A DNA stretch of 50,534 bases from Kitasatospora xanthocidica (GTDB lineage Bacteria > Actinomycetota > Actinomycetes > Streptomycetales > Streptomycetaceae): positions 81,341 through 131,874 of the forward strand of contig NZ_BNBY01000023.1 in assembly GCF_014656195.1 (NCBI RefSeq), written 5' to 3'. Made by a program: the position numbers and the translations under genes. Of the stretch, positions 33,005 through 41,660 are shown piece by piece (position 1 is the stretch's first letter; each line of letters begins with the position of its first letter). The notes under the pieces were generated by a model. It saw only the letters and a program-made list of their open reading frames with translations, was not told the DNA's origin and ran no database searches.

Positions 33005-33337
33005 GCCGCGTCGAGGTACGGCCACGACCGGTCGGTGCCGCGCCGGTGAGGCCGGTGCTCCGAGCGGTCTCCGGCTCGGCCGCGAAGGGGTCCGGCCGCC
33101 GTCCGAGCCGGCGGCCCGAGGGGGCGGGTGTGCGGTCGCCCTCCCGGGCGTCGCGCTCCGGTGCCGGAGCTCCGGGGCGCCCGGATCGCTGCCTCCCCGC
33201 CCGCCGTTCTCCGTCCCGCTCGCCGTTCTCCGGTCCGCCCGCCGTTCTCCGGTCCGTCGGCCGTTCTCCGGCCCGTCGGCCGGTCCCGTGTTCGTCCGTC
33301 CGTCCCAATCCGTCCCGCAGCGCCGAGGAGACGTCCG
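33005..33337. other. Unusual gap between lazB and lazC
   Basis: 333 bp without a supported gene, although lazC to lazE overlap by 4 bp each. It contains a 19-bp tandem repeat (33202-33277). A GTG at 33001 overlaps the lazB stop, but its frame does not lead into LazC. The gap may hold an internal promoter or may be the remnant of an expanded spacer. Confidence 0.5.
33202..33277. repeat. 19-bp tandem repeat, four copies
   Basis: Unit CGCCGTTCTCCGGTCCGNC repeats at 33202, 33221, 33240 and 33259 with few differences; a partial fifth copy (GGCCGGTCCCGT) follows. There are no spacers, so this is not a CRISPR array. Confidence 0.8.
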
Positions 33338-34501
33338 ATGAGTGATCCGGCCGACGGCCCGGAGGCCGTGACCGCCCGTGATGTGGTCCTGACCTACTAC
33401 CAGCCCGTCAAGGCCCGCGCGCTGCGCGAAGCCGTACTGCCGCAGGCCCGGCAGGCGGCGGCGGAGGGGCTGGACGCGCACGTCGAGCGGCACTGGCGGT
33501 TCGGCCCGCACCTGCGGCTGCGGCTGCGCGGTCCGGGCCCGCGGGTGGCCGTCGCGGCGGAGCGGGCGGCGGAGGTGCTGCGGGCGTGGACGGCGGCGCA
33601 CCCGTCCGTCGCCGACCGGACGGACGAGCAGCTGCTGGCCGAGGCCGTGGTCGCCGGACGGGTGGAGCTGGTCGCGCCGCCGTACGGGCCGCTGGTGCCG
33701 GACAACACCGTCCGGGTGCTGCCGGTCGATCCGGCCGAGGAGGCCTCGCTGAACGCCCTGCTGGGCGCCGAATCGGCCGCCCTGCGCGACGAGTTGCTCG
33801 GCCGCGGGCTGCCCGCGATCGGCTCCGGGTGCGACTTCCTCGGCGCGCACGGCGACGCGTCCGAGGCCCGGGTGCAGCTGGTGGTGGCGGCGCTCGCGGC
33901 GCACGCCACCGCGCACCCGGACGGGCTGATCGGCGGCCACTACTCGATGCTGTCGCACCTGGAGGACTTCCTCGTCCACGAGGACCCGGACGGCAGCCTG
34001 CGGGCCGCCTTCGAACGGCGCTGGGAGCGCGTCGGCGACGCGGTCACCCGGCTGGTGGGCCGGATCACCGACGGCGGCGCCCAGGGCTGGGAGCGGGACT
34101 GGGCGCACTGGTCGGCCACCGCCTGGGCCCGGGCGGAGGGCCTGCTGGCGGCCGGGGCCGACCTCGGCGGCAGTCGCGAGGAGTACCGGGAGCGCGCGGC
34201 CGGCCTCGGCGACCCGGACACCGCCGCCCGCTGGGACTTCGACCTGCGCACCCGCTACAGCGAGTTCCACCGGCTGCTGCACCGCTCCGACCCCGCCGGC
34301 ACGATGTGGACCCGCCCGGACTACCTGATCTACCGGGCCTGCACCAACGGCCTGTACCGGCTGCTCTCGATCTGCGACGTCCGGCCGGTGGAGCGCTACC
34401 TGGCAGCCCACCTGGTGGTCCGCAGCGTGCCCGCGCTCACCGGGCACCGGTGGCAGGACCGGGTGGACGAGGTCATCGCCGTGGTGGAGAGCGCCGCATG
34501 A
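33338..34501 (+). CDS. lazC: Thiopeptide pyridine synthase (aza-Diels-Alder type), LazC-like
   Basis: 387 aa from ATG with GAGGAG 8 nt upstream. It belongs to the thiopeptide-type bacteriocin biosynthesis family related to LanB elimination domains: TYYQPVKARALREAVLPQAR, HWRFGPHLRLRLRGPGP, GLIGGHYSMLSHLEDFL and FHRLLHRSDPAGTMWTRPDYL. Homologues such as TclM and TbtD join two dehydroalanines in a formal [4+2] cycloaddition, eject the leader and close the pyridine-bearing macrocycle. It would need to accept both cores, whose rings differ by one residue. Its stop overlaps the lazD ATG. Confidence 0.9.
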   Translation: MSDPADGPEAVTARDVVLTYYQPVKARALREAVLPQARQAAAEGLDAHVERHWRFGPHLRLRLRGPGPRVAVAAERAAEVLRAWTAAHPSVADRTDEQLLAEAVVAGRVELVAPPYGPLVPDNTVRVLPVDPAEEASLNALLGAESAALRDELLGRGLPAIGSGCDFLGAHGDASEARVQLVVAALAAHATAHPDGLIGGHYSMLSHLEDFLVHEDPDGSLRAAFERRWERVGDAVTRLVGRITDGGAQGWERDWAHWSATAWARAEGLLAAGADLGGSREEYRERAAGLGDPDTAARWDFDLRTRYSEFHRLLHRSDPAGTMWTRPDYLIYRACTNGLYRLLSICDVRPVERYLAAHLVVRSVPALTGHRWQDRVDEVIAVVESAA

Positions 34502-36204
34502 CGGGCGACGGGTCGGCCACCGGGGTGGTTGTCGAGCCCGGCGCCGTACGGCCCCGTCTGCGGCCCCACCTGCGGCCCGGGGTGGCGGTGACCCCGCTCC
34601 GGGAGGGCCTGCACCTGCGCGGGCGCGGCACCGGCCTCACCCTGGAGGGCAGCCGCGCGCTCCCGGAGCTGTGGAAGCTGCTCGCCGCCCGGCTCGCCCC
34701 CGGTCCGGAGGCCGCGGAGCCCGTCACCGAGCCGAAGGTCGCGGCGGCGCTGGCCACCGTCACCGCCCGGCTGCGCGAGCACGACCTGATCGTGGACCAC
34801 CCGGCGGGCGCCCGGCTGCCCGACTGGCCCGGCGCGGTGGCCGACGAACCCGGCGTCGCCGCGGCGGCCCTCGCGGCCGCCCGCCCGGTGGTGGCCGCCG
34901 CCGACCCGGACGGCCCGCTGGGCCGTGCGGTGGCCCAGGCCCTGGCCGCGGGCGGGACGGCCGCACCGACCGTGGTCGCCGAACCCGGGCTGCCTCCCGG
35001 GCGGGTGGTGGCCTCGGCGGGCGAGCCGCCGGTCGCGGTCGCCGTCCAGTGCGGTACGGACGGCGGCTTCGTCACCGAGCCCGCCGACCCGGGCCGCGCC
35101 CGGGCGGACGCCACCGCCCTCGCGGCCCGGCTGGGCTCCGACCCTGGCACCGTACGAGCCGTCTCCGCCCTGCCCGTTCTGCTCGCCGCCGCCGCTGCCC
35201 AGCGGCTGCTCTGCGCGGTAGCCGGTCTGCCGGACCCGGGTGAGCCGGGCGACGACCCGCGCCTGCTCGGCGGCCGCCCCGCCGTCCTGCTCGCCGAGGC
35301 CCGTCCGCCGCGCGCCGAGCACCACCCGTGGGCAGCCGGCCCGGGCCCCGTGGCCGCACCGCCCGGGGACCTCGCCGAGGCGCTTCGCCGGGTCACCGCC
35401 CTCGGCGACGCCCGGCTGGGCGTCCTCGACGCGCCGTCCCCCGGTGGCCTGCCGCAACTGCCCGCCGCCTTGGTCTCCTGCGGCACGCCCACCGGCACCC
35501 TGGTGGCCGGCGCGGCCCGGACGGACCTCGCCCGGCTGGCCGCCGCCTGCCGGTCCGCGGAGCTCCACCTGGCCGCCGTCGACGGGGGAACGGCGCCGGT
35601 GGTCGGCGCCGACCCGGACCACGCCCTCGGCCGGGCCCTGCGCCGCGCGGCCCTCGCCCGGGCCGTGCCGACCGGTCCCGCGCTACCGGAGGCGGTCTGG
35701 CGGGAGCATCCGCAGGCGGCGCACTGGTGGGAGACGCTGGCCCGCTGCCTCGGCCGCTCACCAGAATTGACGGTCCGTCAATTCACGGACGCCCGGGTGT
35801 TCCAGGCGGAAGTCGAAGGTGCCCGGGCCCTCGAAGCCACCCCCGCCGACGCCGTCGCCCACGCCGCTCTGGCCGCCCTCACCCGTCTGCTCGCCCGGTC
35901 GAGCGGCCTGACCGCTGCCCACCACACCGCCCTCACCGGCGCGGCCGCCCCGCTCGCGGCCGCGGGCCGCCACCCGGCCGCCTGGACCGACGAGGGCTGG
36001 ACCGACCGCTGGCTCGCCGAACTCGCCGACCATGAGGCGGACTTGCGTGCCGACCTGGGCCGGCTGACCGGCCTGCGCACCACCCCCTGGCGGCCGGCCA
36101 CGCCCGCGGCCCGCGCGTTCGCCGGTGCCCTGGACGGCTGCGGTTTCACGGCCCTCGTCCCGGCTCCCGGTCCGGCATCCGTCTCGGCAGGAGACGCCCG
36201 ATGA
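34498..36204 (+). CDS. lazD: Leader-binding/E1-like cyclodehydratase partner, LazD-like
   Basis: 568 aa. The N-terminal ~100 residues (RPHLRPGVAVTPLREGLHLR, LTLEGSRALPELWKLLAARL) match the winged RiPP recognition element seen in ocin-ThiF-like proteins. The remainder is an Ala-rich, E1-like region with few conserved residues (EAVWREHPQAAHWWETLARC, AAGRHPAAWTDEGWTDRWLA). It should hold the shared leader sequence and present the core to LazE. It overlaps lazC and lazE by ATGA on both sides. The zinc-binding Cys pairs expected in an E1-like protein lie instead in LazE. Confidence 0.85.
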   Translation: MTGDGSATGVVVEPGAVRPRLRPHLRPGVAVTPLREGLHLRGRGTGLTLEGSRALPELWKLLAARLAPGPEAAEPVTEPKVAAALATVTARLREHDLIVDHPAGARLPDWPGAVADEPGVAAAALAAARPVVAAADPDGPLGRAVAQALAAGGTAAPTVVAEPGLPPGRVVASAGEPPVAVAVQCGTDGGFVTEPADPGRARADATALAARLGSDPGTVRAVSALPVLLAAAAAQRLLCAVAGLPDPGEPGDDPRLLGGRPAVLLAEARPPRAEHHPWAAGPGPVAAPPGDLAEALRRVTALGDARLGVLDAPSPGGLPQLPAALVSCGTPTGTLVAGAARTDLARLAAACRSAELHLAAVDGGTAPVVGADPDHALGRALRRAALARAVPTGPALPEAVWREHPQAAHWWETLARCLGRSPELTVRQFTDARVFQAEVEGARALEATPADAVAHAALAALTRLLARSSGLTAAHHTALTGAAAPLAAAGRHPAAWTDEGWTDRWLAELADHEADLRADLGRLTGLRTTPWRPATPAARAFAGALDGCGFTALVPAPGPASVSAGDAR

Positions 36205-38171
36205 CCGACCTGCCCGTCCTCACCCCGGCGCAGGCCCTGGCCACCACCAGCGGTACCGCCGTCGTCCACCTCACCGAATGGACCCTCGGCCTCGCCGCCC
36301 GGCTCAGCCGGCACGCCCTGGACCACCCCGTACGCCTGGTGCCGGTGCGCGAGGACGGCGCGCTGACCCTGGTCGGCCCGGTGCTGCACCCCGGCGCGCC
36401 GGCCTGCCTTGGCTGCACCGAGTACCAGCGGCTCGCCACCGCCGGTGGCCGGGTGCCCTGGCAGAGCCCCGCCCTGGCGCTCGCGGGTACCGGCACCCCG
36501 GCCTTCGGCGCGGCGGTGGCCGCGCTCGCCGCCGAACTGGCCGAAGCCCCGACGGGCGATGCGGGCGATGCGGGCGATGCGGGCGATGCGGGTGGTGCTG
36601 ACGATGAGGGTGATGCGGCTGTCCACGTCGTGAACGGCGCCCGCGCCACCTGGTCCACCCATCGGGTCCGCCCCGTCGGCGGCTGCCCGGTCTGCCGCCC
36701 GCTGCCCGCCGACTCGCCCGAAGCCGCCCGGCTGCCCGCGGCACCCCGCCCGCTGCCCGACCCGACCGTCCTGCGCGGCCCCAACGACCGTACGGGAGCC
36801 GAGCGGCTGCGGGCCGAACTGTACGACGAACGCTTCGGCCCGGTCCGCCGACTGTTCCGTACCGAGGACTCCGCCTTCGCGCTCACCACCGCCTGGGTGG
36901 CCGACGGCCGGGCGGTCGACGACGGCGGGTACGGGCGGGCTGCGGACTTCCGCTCCAGCGAGCGGGTGGCGCTGTTCGAGGCCGTGGAACGGTACGCGGG
37001 TATGCGGCCGCTCGGGCGCCGGACCGTCCTGCGGGCCTCCTACGCCGAGCTCGCACGCGACCTCGGCCCCGGAGCGGTCCTCGACCCGGTCCGGCTCGGC
37101 CTGCCCGACCTCACCCACCCCGGGCACCCCGCCGCCACCGCCACCGCCACCGTCCCGTACCGCCCGGACCTCGTACTCGACTGGGTCCACAGCTGGTCGC
37201 TCACCCACCGCCGCCCGGTCGCCGTCCCCGAGCACGCCGCCTACTGGGAGCTGCCCGACCGCGAGCGCCCCCGCGTCGTCTACGAGTCCTCGAACGGCTG
37301 CGGGCTCGGCAACAGCCCCCAGGAGGCAGCGCTCTACGGCCTGTTCGAGGTCGCCGAGCGCGACGCCTTCCTGATGGCCTGGTACGCGCGCACCCCGCTG
37401 CCCGGCATCGCCGTCCCCACCGAGGACCCGCAGATCGCCGACCTGGCCGCCCGGGCCCGGCTGCTCGGCTACCGGCTCACCCTGCTCGACGCGACCAACG
37501 ACCTCGGCGTCCCGGCGGTGCTCGCCCTCTGCCGCCACGCGGGCCGCCACGCAGGCCGTCATGCCGGGCGCCCCACCGACAGCCACCCGGACGCCCCGCG
37601 CACCTTCCTGGCCGCCGGCGCCCACCACGACCCGCTGACGGCGATCCGCTCCGCCGTCGCCGAGGTGGTCACCAACGTCCAGGAGGCCCCGCACCGCTCC
37701 ACCGCCCCGGGCGGTCCGCGCGATCCGGAGCGGCTGCGGCCGATGCTGGAACGGCCCGAGCTGGTCGTCGGCCTGGACGACCACGTCGGTCTCAACGCCC
37801 TGCCCGAGGCACAACCCCGACTGGACTTCCTCTTCGCCGGCCCGCCCCCGGTGCCCTGGCGCGAACGCTGGCCCGAGGCCCCCGCCCCGGTCGCCGACCT
37901 GACCGAGCTGCTGGAGCGGACGGTCACCCGGCTCGCCGGGGAGGGCCTGGAGGTCCTGGTGGTCACCCAGGACGAGCCCGGCGTCCGCGACCGGCTCGGC
38001 CTGCACTGCGCCAAGGTCATCGTCCCCGGCGCGCTGCCGATGACCTTCGGCCACCTCAACCGGCGCACCCGGGGCCTGCCGCGCCTGCTGGAGGTCCCGT
38101 ACCGGCTCGGCCGCACCCCGGGCCCGCTGCGCCACGACGAACTGCCGCTCCACCCGCACCCGTTCCCTTAG
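36201..38171 (+). CDS. lazE: YcaO azoline-forming cyclodehydratase, LazE-like
   Basis: 656 aa. Residues ~1-200 are an E1-like remnant with Cys69-Leu-Gly-Cys72 and Cys162-Pro-Val-Cys165, a likely structural zinc site. Residues ~210-656 are the YcaO domain, with Glu260/Glu263 in FEAVERYAG and Glu383/Glu386 in LFEVAERDAF, motifs that bind Mg-ATP. The Pro-rich C-terminus HDELPLHPHPFP resembles the functional tails of azoline-forming YcaOs. It converts Cys and Ser of the core to thiazolines and oxazolines. Two in-frame repeats lie in probable loops (36554-36589 and 37533-37568). Confidence 0.93.
   Translation: MTDLPVLTPAQALATTSGTAVVHLTEWTLGLAARLSRHALDHPVRLVPVREDGALTLVGPVLHPGAPACLGCTEYQRLATAGGRVPWQSPALALAGTGTPAFGAAVAALAAELAEAPTGDAGDAGDAGDAGGADDEGDAAVHVVNGARATWSTHRVRPVGGCPVCRPLPADSPEAARLPAAPRPLPDPTVLRGPNDRTGAERLRAELYDERFGPVRRLFRTEDSAFALTTAWVADGRAVDDGGYGRAADFRSSERVALFEAVERYAGMRPLGRRTVLRASYAELARDLGPGAVLDPVRLGLPDLTHPGHPAATATATVPYRPDLVLDWVHSWSLTHRRPVAVPEHAAYWELPDRERPRVVYESSNGCGLGNSPQEAALYGLFEVAERDAFLMAWYARTPLPGIAVPTEDPQIADLAARARLLGYRLTLLDATNDLGVPAVLALCRHAGRHAGRHAGRPTDSHPDAPRTFLAAGAHHDPLTAIRSAVAEVVTNVQEAPHRSTAPGGPRDPERLRPMLERPELVVGLDDHVGLNALPEAQPRLDFLFAGPPPVPWRERWPEAPAPVADLTELLERTVTRLAGEGLEVLVVTQDEPGVRDRLGLHCAKVIVPGALPMTFGHLNRRTRGLPRLLEVPYRLGRTPGPLRHDELPLHPHPFP
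36554..36589 (+). repeat. 9-bp in-frame tandem repeat inside lazE
   Basis: Four exact copies of GGGCGATGC encode Gly-Asp-Ala four times (about residues 119-130), followed by related degenerate units. They lie between the E1-like Cys pairs. Confidence 0.85.
37533..37568 (+). repeat. 12-bp in-frame tandem repeat inside lazE
   Basis: Three 12-bp units encode Arg-His-Ala-Gly three times (about residues 445-456), in a probable surface loop of the YcaO domain. Confidence 0.8.
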
Positions 38172-38220
38172 CGCCCTGGAACCCTCGGAGCCCCAGCCGT
38201 CCGGGAAGGACACGACGACC

Positions 38221-39900
38221 ATGCAGGACATGAGCACCACGAAGGACCCGGCGCAGCCGCGGGCCGCCCGCTGGCGCAGCCTCCACCTCGCGCTGCCGCT
38301 GCCCGCCCACGAGGCCGATGCCTTCCTCACCGCCGACCTCGCCCCGCTGCTGGACGAACTCGCCGACACCGACTGGTTCTTCATCCGCTACGGCGAGGGC
38401 GGCCCCCATCTGCGGATCCGCCTGCGCACCCCGGGCCCGCCGCCCGCCGAGCGCGCCGCCGACCTCACCACCGGCCTCGCCACCGACCTCACCCGGCTCG
38501 CCGCCCGCCGCACCCCGCTCGACGGCCCCTGGACGCCCACGCACGGCGAGGTCACGGAGGTGCCGTACCAGCCGGAGACCGAGCGCTACGGCGGCCCGGC
38601 GCTGCTGCCGATCGCCGAGGAGGTGTTCACCCACTCCACCCGCACCGCCGTCCAGGCCCTGCGGGCCCTCGAAGCGGCCCCCGGGTCCCGGCTGCCGCTC
38701 GCCCTCGACCTCGCGCACACCACCGCGTCCGCCCTCGGCCTCGACGAGCTCGCCGCCTCGCGCTGGCTGCGCCGGCACGCCGCCTCCTGGCGCTGGGTCA
38801 CCGAGTTCCGGGCGCTGCCCGGCGCCGCGGTGCACACCCGGGTCAACACGGTGTTCGCCCGGCAGCGGCAGGCCCTGGCCGGGCGGGCCCGGGCGCTGCG
38901 CGCGGCGCTGGACACGGGCACGGCCGCGCCCTGGCTGGGGGAGTGGGCCGCACGGGTCGCCGACGCCGACGCCAGGATGCGGGCCGTCGCACCTCCGGAG
39001 GCAGCGGACCGGCTCCTCTGGGTCTGGGCCTCCCAGCTGCACATGCTGTTCAACCGGCTCGGCGTCGGCCCCGACGAGGAACGGGCGGTCTGCCGCCTCG
39101 CCGCCCGGACCCTGCTGGAGACCGCGCAGCCGTTCACCTTCTTCCCCGCCGACCACCACGCCCCGGACCGCCAGTACCTGGAACGCAGCAAGTTCCAGAT
39201 CGGCCGCACCGAGGACAGCACCCTGCGCGAGCTGCCGCCCGCCCCGGCCCCGCGGCCGCTGCCCGGCGACATCCCGCTGCCCGGCGCTCCCCTGCCGGCC
39301 GTCACCCTCGCCGAGGCCCTGCACACCCGCCGCTCCACCCGGGGCCCGCTGACCGGCCCGCTGACGGCCGCCACCCTCGGCGGGCTGCTGTGGTCCGCGT
39401 ACGCCCCGGGCGAGGGCACCGGCCACCGCCCGTACCCCAGCGCGGGCGCCCTGCACACCGTCCGGCTGCGCCTGGTCGCCCTCGCCGTGGACGGCCTGCC
39501 GGCCGGCACCTACCAGTGCCTCCCGGTCCACCGCAGCCTGCGCCCGATCGGCCCGGCGCCCGCCCTCGACGACCTCAAGGCCCTCTCCTCCTACACCGCC
39601 CGCCCGGCGGCCGACCCGGCCGCGATCGGCATCGACGACGCCCCCGCCGTCCTCGCCGTCTACCTCGACCTGGCCCACCTGCGCCGCCGCTACGGCCTGC
39701 GCGCCCTGCGCCTGGGCCTCCTGGAAGCCGGCCACCTCACCCAGAACCTCCTCCTCACCTCCGCCGCCCACGGCCTCGGCACCACCCCCCTCGGCGGCCT
39801 CCAGGACGACCTCGCCCACGAACTCCTCGGCCTGGACGACCTCGAGGAGCCGATCCAGTACCTGCTACCGCTGGGGAGGCCGAGCACCCTCACCCCGTGA
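38221..39900 (+). CDS. lazF: Fused glutamate-elimination domain and SagB-type azoline dehydrogenase, LazF-like
   Basis: 559 aa from ATG 38221 with GGAAGGA upstream; ATG 38230 is an alternative. Residues ~15-320 match LanB C-terminal elimination domains (WRSLHLALPLPAHEADAFLT, TDWFFIRYGEGGPHLRIRLR), which remove glutamate to give dehydroalanine. Residues ~350-555 are a SagB-like FMN nitroreductase (TLAEALHTRRSTRGP, YPSAGALHTVRLRL, GLRALRLGLLEAGHLTQNLL), which oxidises azolines to azoles. This fusion is a hallmark of lactazole clusters. It is the last gene of the set, 49 bp after lazE. Confidence 0.93.
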   Translation: MQDMSTTKDPAQPRAARWRSLHLALPLPAHEADAFLTADLAPLLDELADTDWFFIRYGEGGPHLRIRLRTPGPPPAERAADLTTGLATDLTRLAARRTPLDGPWTPTHGEVTEVPYQPETERYGGPALLPIAEEVFTHSTRTAVQALRALEAAPGSRLPLALDLAHTTASALGLDELAASRWLRRHAASWRWVTEFRALPGAAVHTRVNTVFARQRQALAGRARALRAALDTGTAAPWLGEWAARVADADARMRAVAPPEAADRLLWVWASQLHMLFNRLGVGPDEERAVCRLAARTLLETAQPFTFFPADHHAPDRQYLERSKFQIGRTEDSTLRELPPAPAPRPLPGDIPLPGAPLPAVTLAEALHTRRSTRGPLTGPLTAATLGGLLWSAYAPGEGTGHRPYPSAGALHTVRLRLVALAVDGLPAGTYQCLPVHRSLRPIGPAPALDDLKALSSYTARPAADPAAIGIDDAPAVLAVYLDLAHLRRRYGLRALRLGLLEAGHLTQNLLLTSAAHGLGTTPLGGLQDDLAHELLGLDDLEEPIQYLLPLGRPSTLTP

Positions 39901-39953
39901 ATCACGGCACCGCCCGGCTGACCGCCAACTACGGTGTACGGCAAGGGAACCCG

Positions 39954-39959
39954 TAGAGT
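39954..39959 (+). promoter_or_regulatory. -10 box of a leaderless gene
   Basis: TAGAGT ends 7 bp before the ATG of the GNAT gene, the spacing expected when transcription starts at the A of the start codon. No ribosome site is present. Confidence 0.5.
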
Positions 39960-39966
39960 GCCGGGC

Positions 39967-40740
39967 ATGACGGATGACGTGGTGCGGCGGATCAACGACT
40001 TCCTGGCCGGGTTCGCCCGTCGGCGCGCCGAGCGCACGGTCGAACTCCCGGGCGGGTTCGCGGTGTTCGACGACCGCTTCGCGGGCTCCTGGTCGAACAA
40101 CCAGGTCTTCGTCGACCGTGCCGACGCCGACCCGGCCGCCCTGCCGGGCCTCGTCGACGAGGTGATGGGCGACCGGCCGTTCCGCGTGGTGTCCGTGCTG
40201 GACGGCGAGTTCGGCGACGCCTGCGTCGAGCCCTTCGAGCGGGCCGGCTACCGGCACAGCACCTACCTGGTGATGCTGCACACCGGCCCGGTCCCCGCCG
40301 CCGCCGACGGCCGCACCGTCGAGGAGGTGGACCTGGAGGCGCTCCGGCCGCCGCTCGCGGCGAGCTGGCGCACGGCCCTCCCGCAGGCCGACGAGGAGGT
40401 GGTCCGCCTGCTGGTCGACCGGCGCGTGGCCACCCTCCGCGGCGCCGAACACGTCCACTTCCTCGGCGCCCGGGCGGAGAACGGCGAGGTCGCCGCCTGG
40501 ACGGACCTCTACCTCGAACCCGCCGCCGGGACCGCCCAGATCGAGGACCTGATGACCGCCGAGGACCACCGCCGCCAAGGCCACGCCGACGCCGTCCTCG
40601 CCGCCGCCCTGCACCGCGCTGCGGCCGCCGACTGCGGCACCCGCTTCCTGATCGCCGAGTCCGACGACTGGCCGCGCACCTGGTACGCCCGCCGGGGCTT
40701 CGAGGTCATCGCGCACTCCCACGGCTTCGAGCGCACCTGA
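39967..40740 (+). CDS. GNAT-family N-acetyltransferase
   Basis: 257 aa, leaderless. The C-terminal half carries the GNAT fold with the acetyl-CoA-binding motif in QIEDLMTAEDHRRQGHADAVL (about residues 192-212) and WYARRGFEVIAHSHGFER at the end. The N-terminal half (LPGGFAVFDDRFAGSWSNNQ) is a second GNAT-like lobe found in actinobacterial proteins of this size. It has its own promoter 66 bp after lazF, so membership in the thiopeptide pathway is doubtful. Substrate unknown. Confidence 0.85.
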   Translation: MTDDVVRRINDFLAGFARRRAERTVELPGGFAVFDDRFAGSWSNNQVFVDRADADPAALPGLVDEVMGDRPFRVVSVLDGEFGDACVEPFERAGYRHSTYLVMLHTGPVPAAADGRTVEEVDLEALRPPLAASWRTALPQADEEVVRLLVDRRVATLRGAEHVHFLGARAENGEVAAWTDLYLEPAAGTAQIEDLMTAEDHRRQGHADAVLAAALHRAAAADCGTRFLIAESDDWPRTWYARRGFEVIAHSHGFERT

Positions 40741-40823
40741 GCCGGGCGCCGAGGCGTCCTTAACGGTCCGCAGTCTTTCCGCCGTCTCGCCTTCGTCTCG
40801 ACTCCGTCTCCCGGAACGGTCGG

Positions 40824-41567
40824 TCAGTCCGCGAGGCCCAGGGGGTCGGGGGCGGTGTCGAGGAGTTCGGGGCCGTTGTTGCGGACGCTGTTGACGGTGG
40901 TGGGGACGGCGCGGACGCGCAGGTCGCCGTCGGCGGGGCGGCGGAGGAGGTGGTGGAGTTCGGCGGGGTCGGTGTGGGCGGGGGAGAGCCAGCCGGGGAG
41001 GTCGTCGGGGGCGATGGTGAGGGGCATCCGGTCGTGGACGCGGCCGGCGTTGTCGGTGGCGTCGGTGGTGATGACGGTGGCGGTGGCCAGCCAGGCGAGC
41101 GGGTCGTCGTCGGCGCGGGTGCGGTCGCGCCAGAACTCGTAGAGGCCGGCCATCAGCATCACGCCGCCGGTGCTGAGGAAGTACGGCTGCTTGTACGCCT
41201 TGCGGTCGGCGGTGGCGGGGACCTCGCGCCACTCGAAGTAGCCGTCGGCGGGGATGACGCAGCGGCGGGCGGTGAAGGCCTTGCGGAAGGCGGGCTTGGT
41301 GTCGACGGTCTCCGAGCGGGCGTTGATCATGCGGGCGCCGCCGGACGGGTCCTTCGACCAGGAGGGGACGAGGCCCCAGCGCAGCGGGCGCAGGTGGCGC
41401 AGCAGCTCGCCGGTGTCCCGGTCGACGCGTTCCAGGACGGCCGGCACCGGGTCGGTGGGGGCGACGTTCCAGCTCGGCGCGAAGGTCTCGGCCGGGTCCC
41501 AGCGGAGCTCTCCGAGCAGCGAGACGAGGTCCTGGGGCGTGGTGGTGGAGACGAAGCGGCCGCACAT
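40824..41567 (-). CDS. SRAP/YedK-type abasic-site processing protein
   Basis: 247 aa from the ATG giving MCGRFVSTTT. Cys2, exposed after Met removal, is the catalytic residue that forms a thiazolidine crosslink with abasic sites in single-stranded DNA. Other conserved parts are SWNVAPTDPVPAVLE, PLRWGLVPSWSKDP, MINARSETVDTKPAF, RRCVIPADGYFEWRE and the active-site His in RVHDRMPLTI. The alternative start ten codons upstream would bury Cys2 and is rejected. It protects DNA ends at abasic sites during replication. Stands alone. Confidence 0.93.
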   Translation of the reverse strand: MCGRFVSTTTPQDLVSLLGELRWDPAETFAPSWNVAPTDPVPAVLERVDRDTGELLRHLRPLRWGLVPSWSKDPSGGARMINARSETVDTKPAFRKAFTARRCVIPADGYFEWREVPATADRKAYKQPYFLSTGGVMLMAGLYEFWRDRTRADDDPLAWLATATVITTDATDNAGRVHDRMPLTIAPDDLPGWLSPAHTDPAELHHLLRRPADGDLRVRAVPTTVNSVRNNGPELLDTAPDPLGLAD

Positions 41568-41660
41568 GCCCCCCAGCCTGCCACCAGGGAGGGACAACCG
41601 GGCCGCGACCGGGCCGCGCCCCTGTCACGACCGGCCCGCGACCGGCCGCACCCCGCCGGT

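Noticed and set aside
33202..33277. CRISPR array
   Set aside because: Repeats are directly adjacent, only 19 bp and have no spacers; no cas genes are present.
33001..33345. GTG overlapping the lazB stop as a start for a small gene before lazC
   Set aside because: The frame encodes an Arg/Ser/Pro-rich sequence dominated by the 19-bp repeat and is out of frame with LazC; LazC has a good ATG with GAGGAG at 33338.
30131..34447. Very long open frame on the minus strand opposite lazB and lazC (over 1400 codons)
   Set aside because: It is antisense to clearly recognised genes, has Gly/Arg/Val-rich composition without domains, and such frames are common in GC-rich DNA because third-position GC removes stops.
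39967..40740. GNAT as a tailoring enzyme of the thiopeptide cluster
   Set aside because: It has its own -10 box and a leaderless start, and lactazole-type products need no acetylation; position alone is weak support.
41568..41597. Upstream start for the SRAP protein
   Set aside because: It would put ten residues before the catalytic Cys2, which must become the N-terminal residue.
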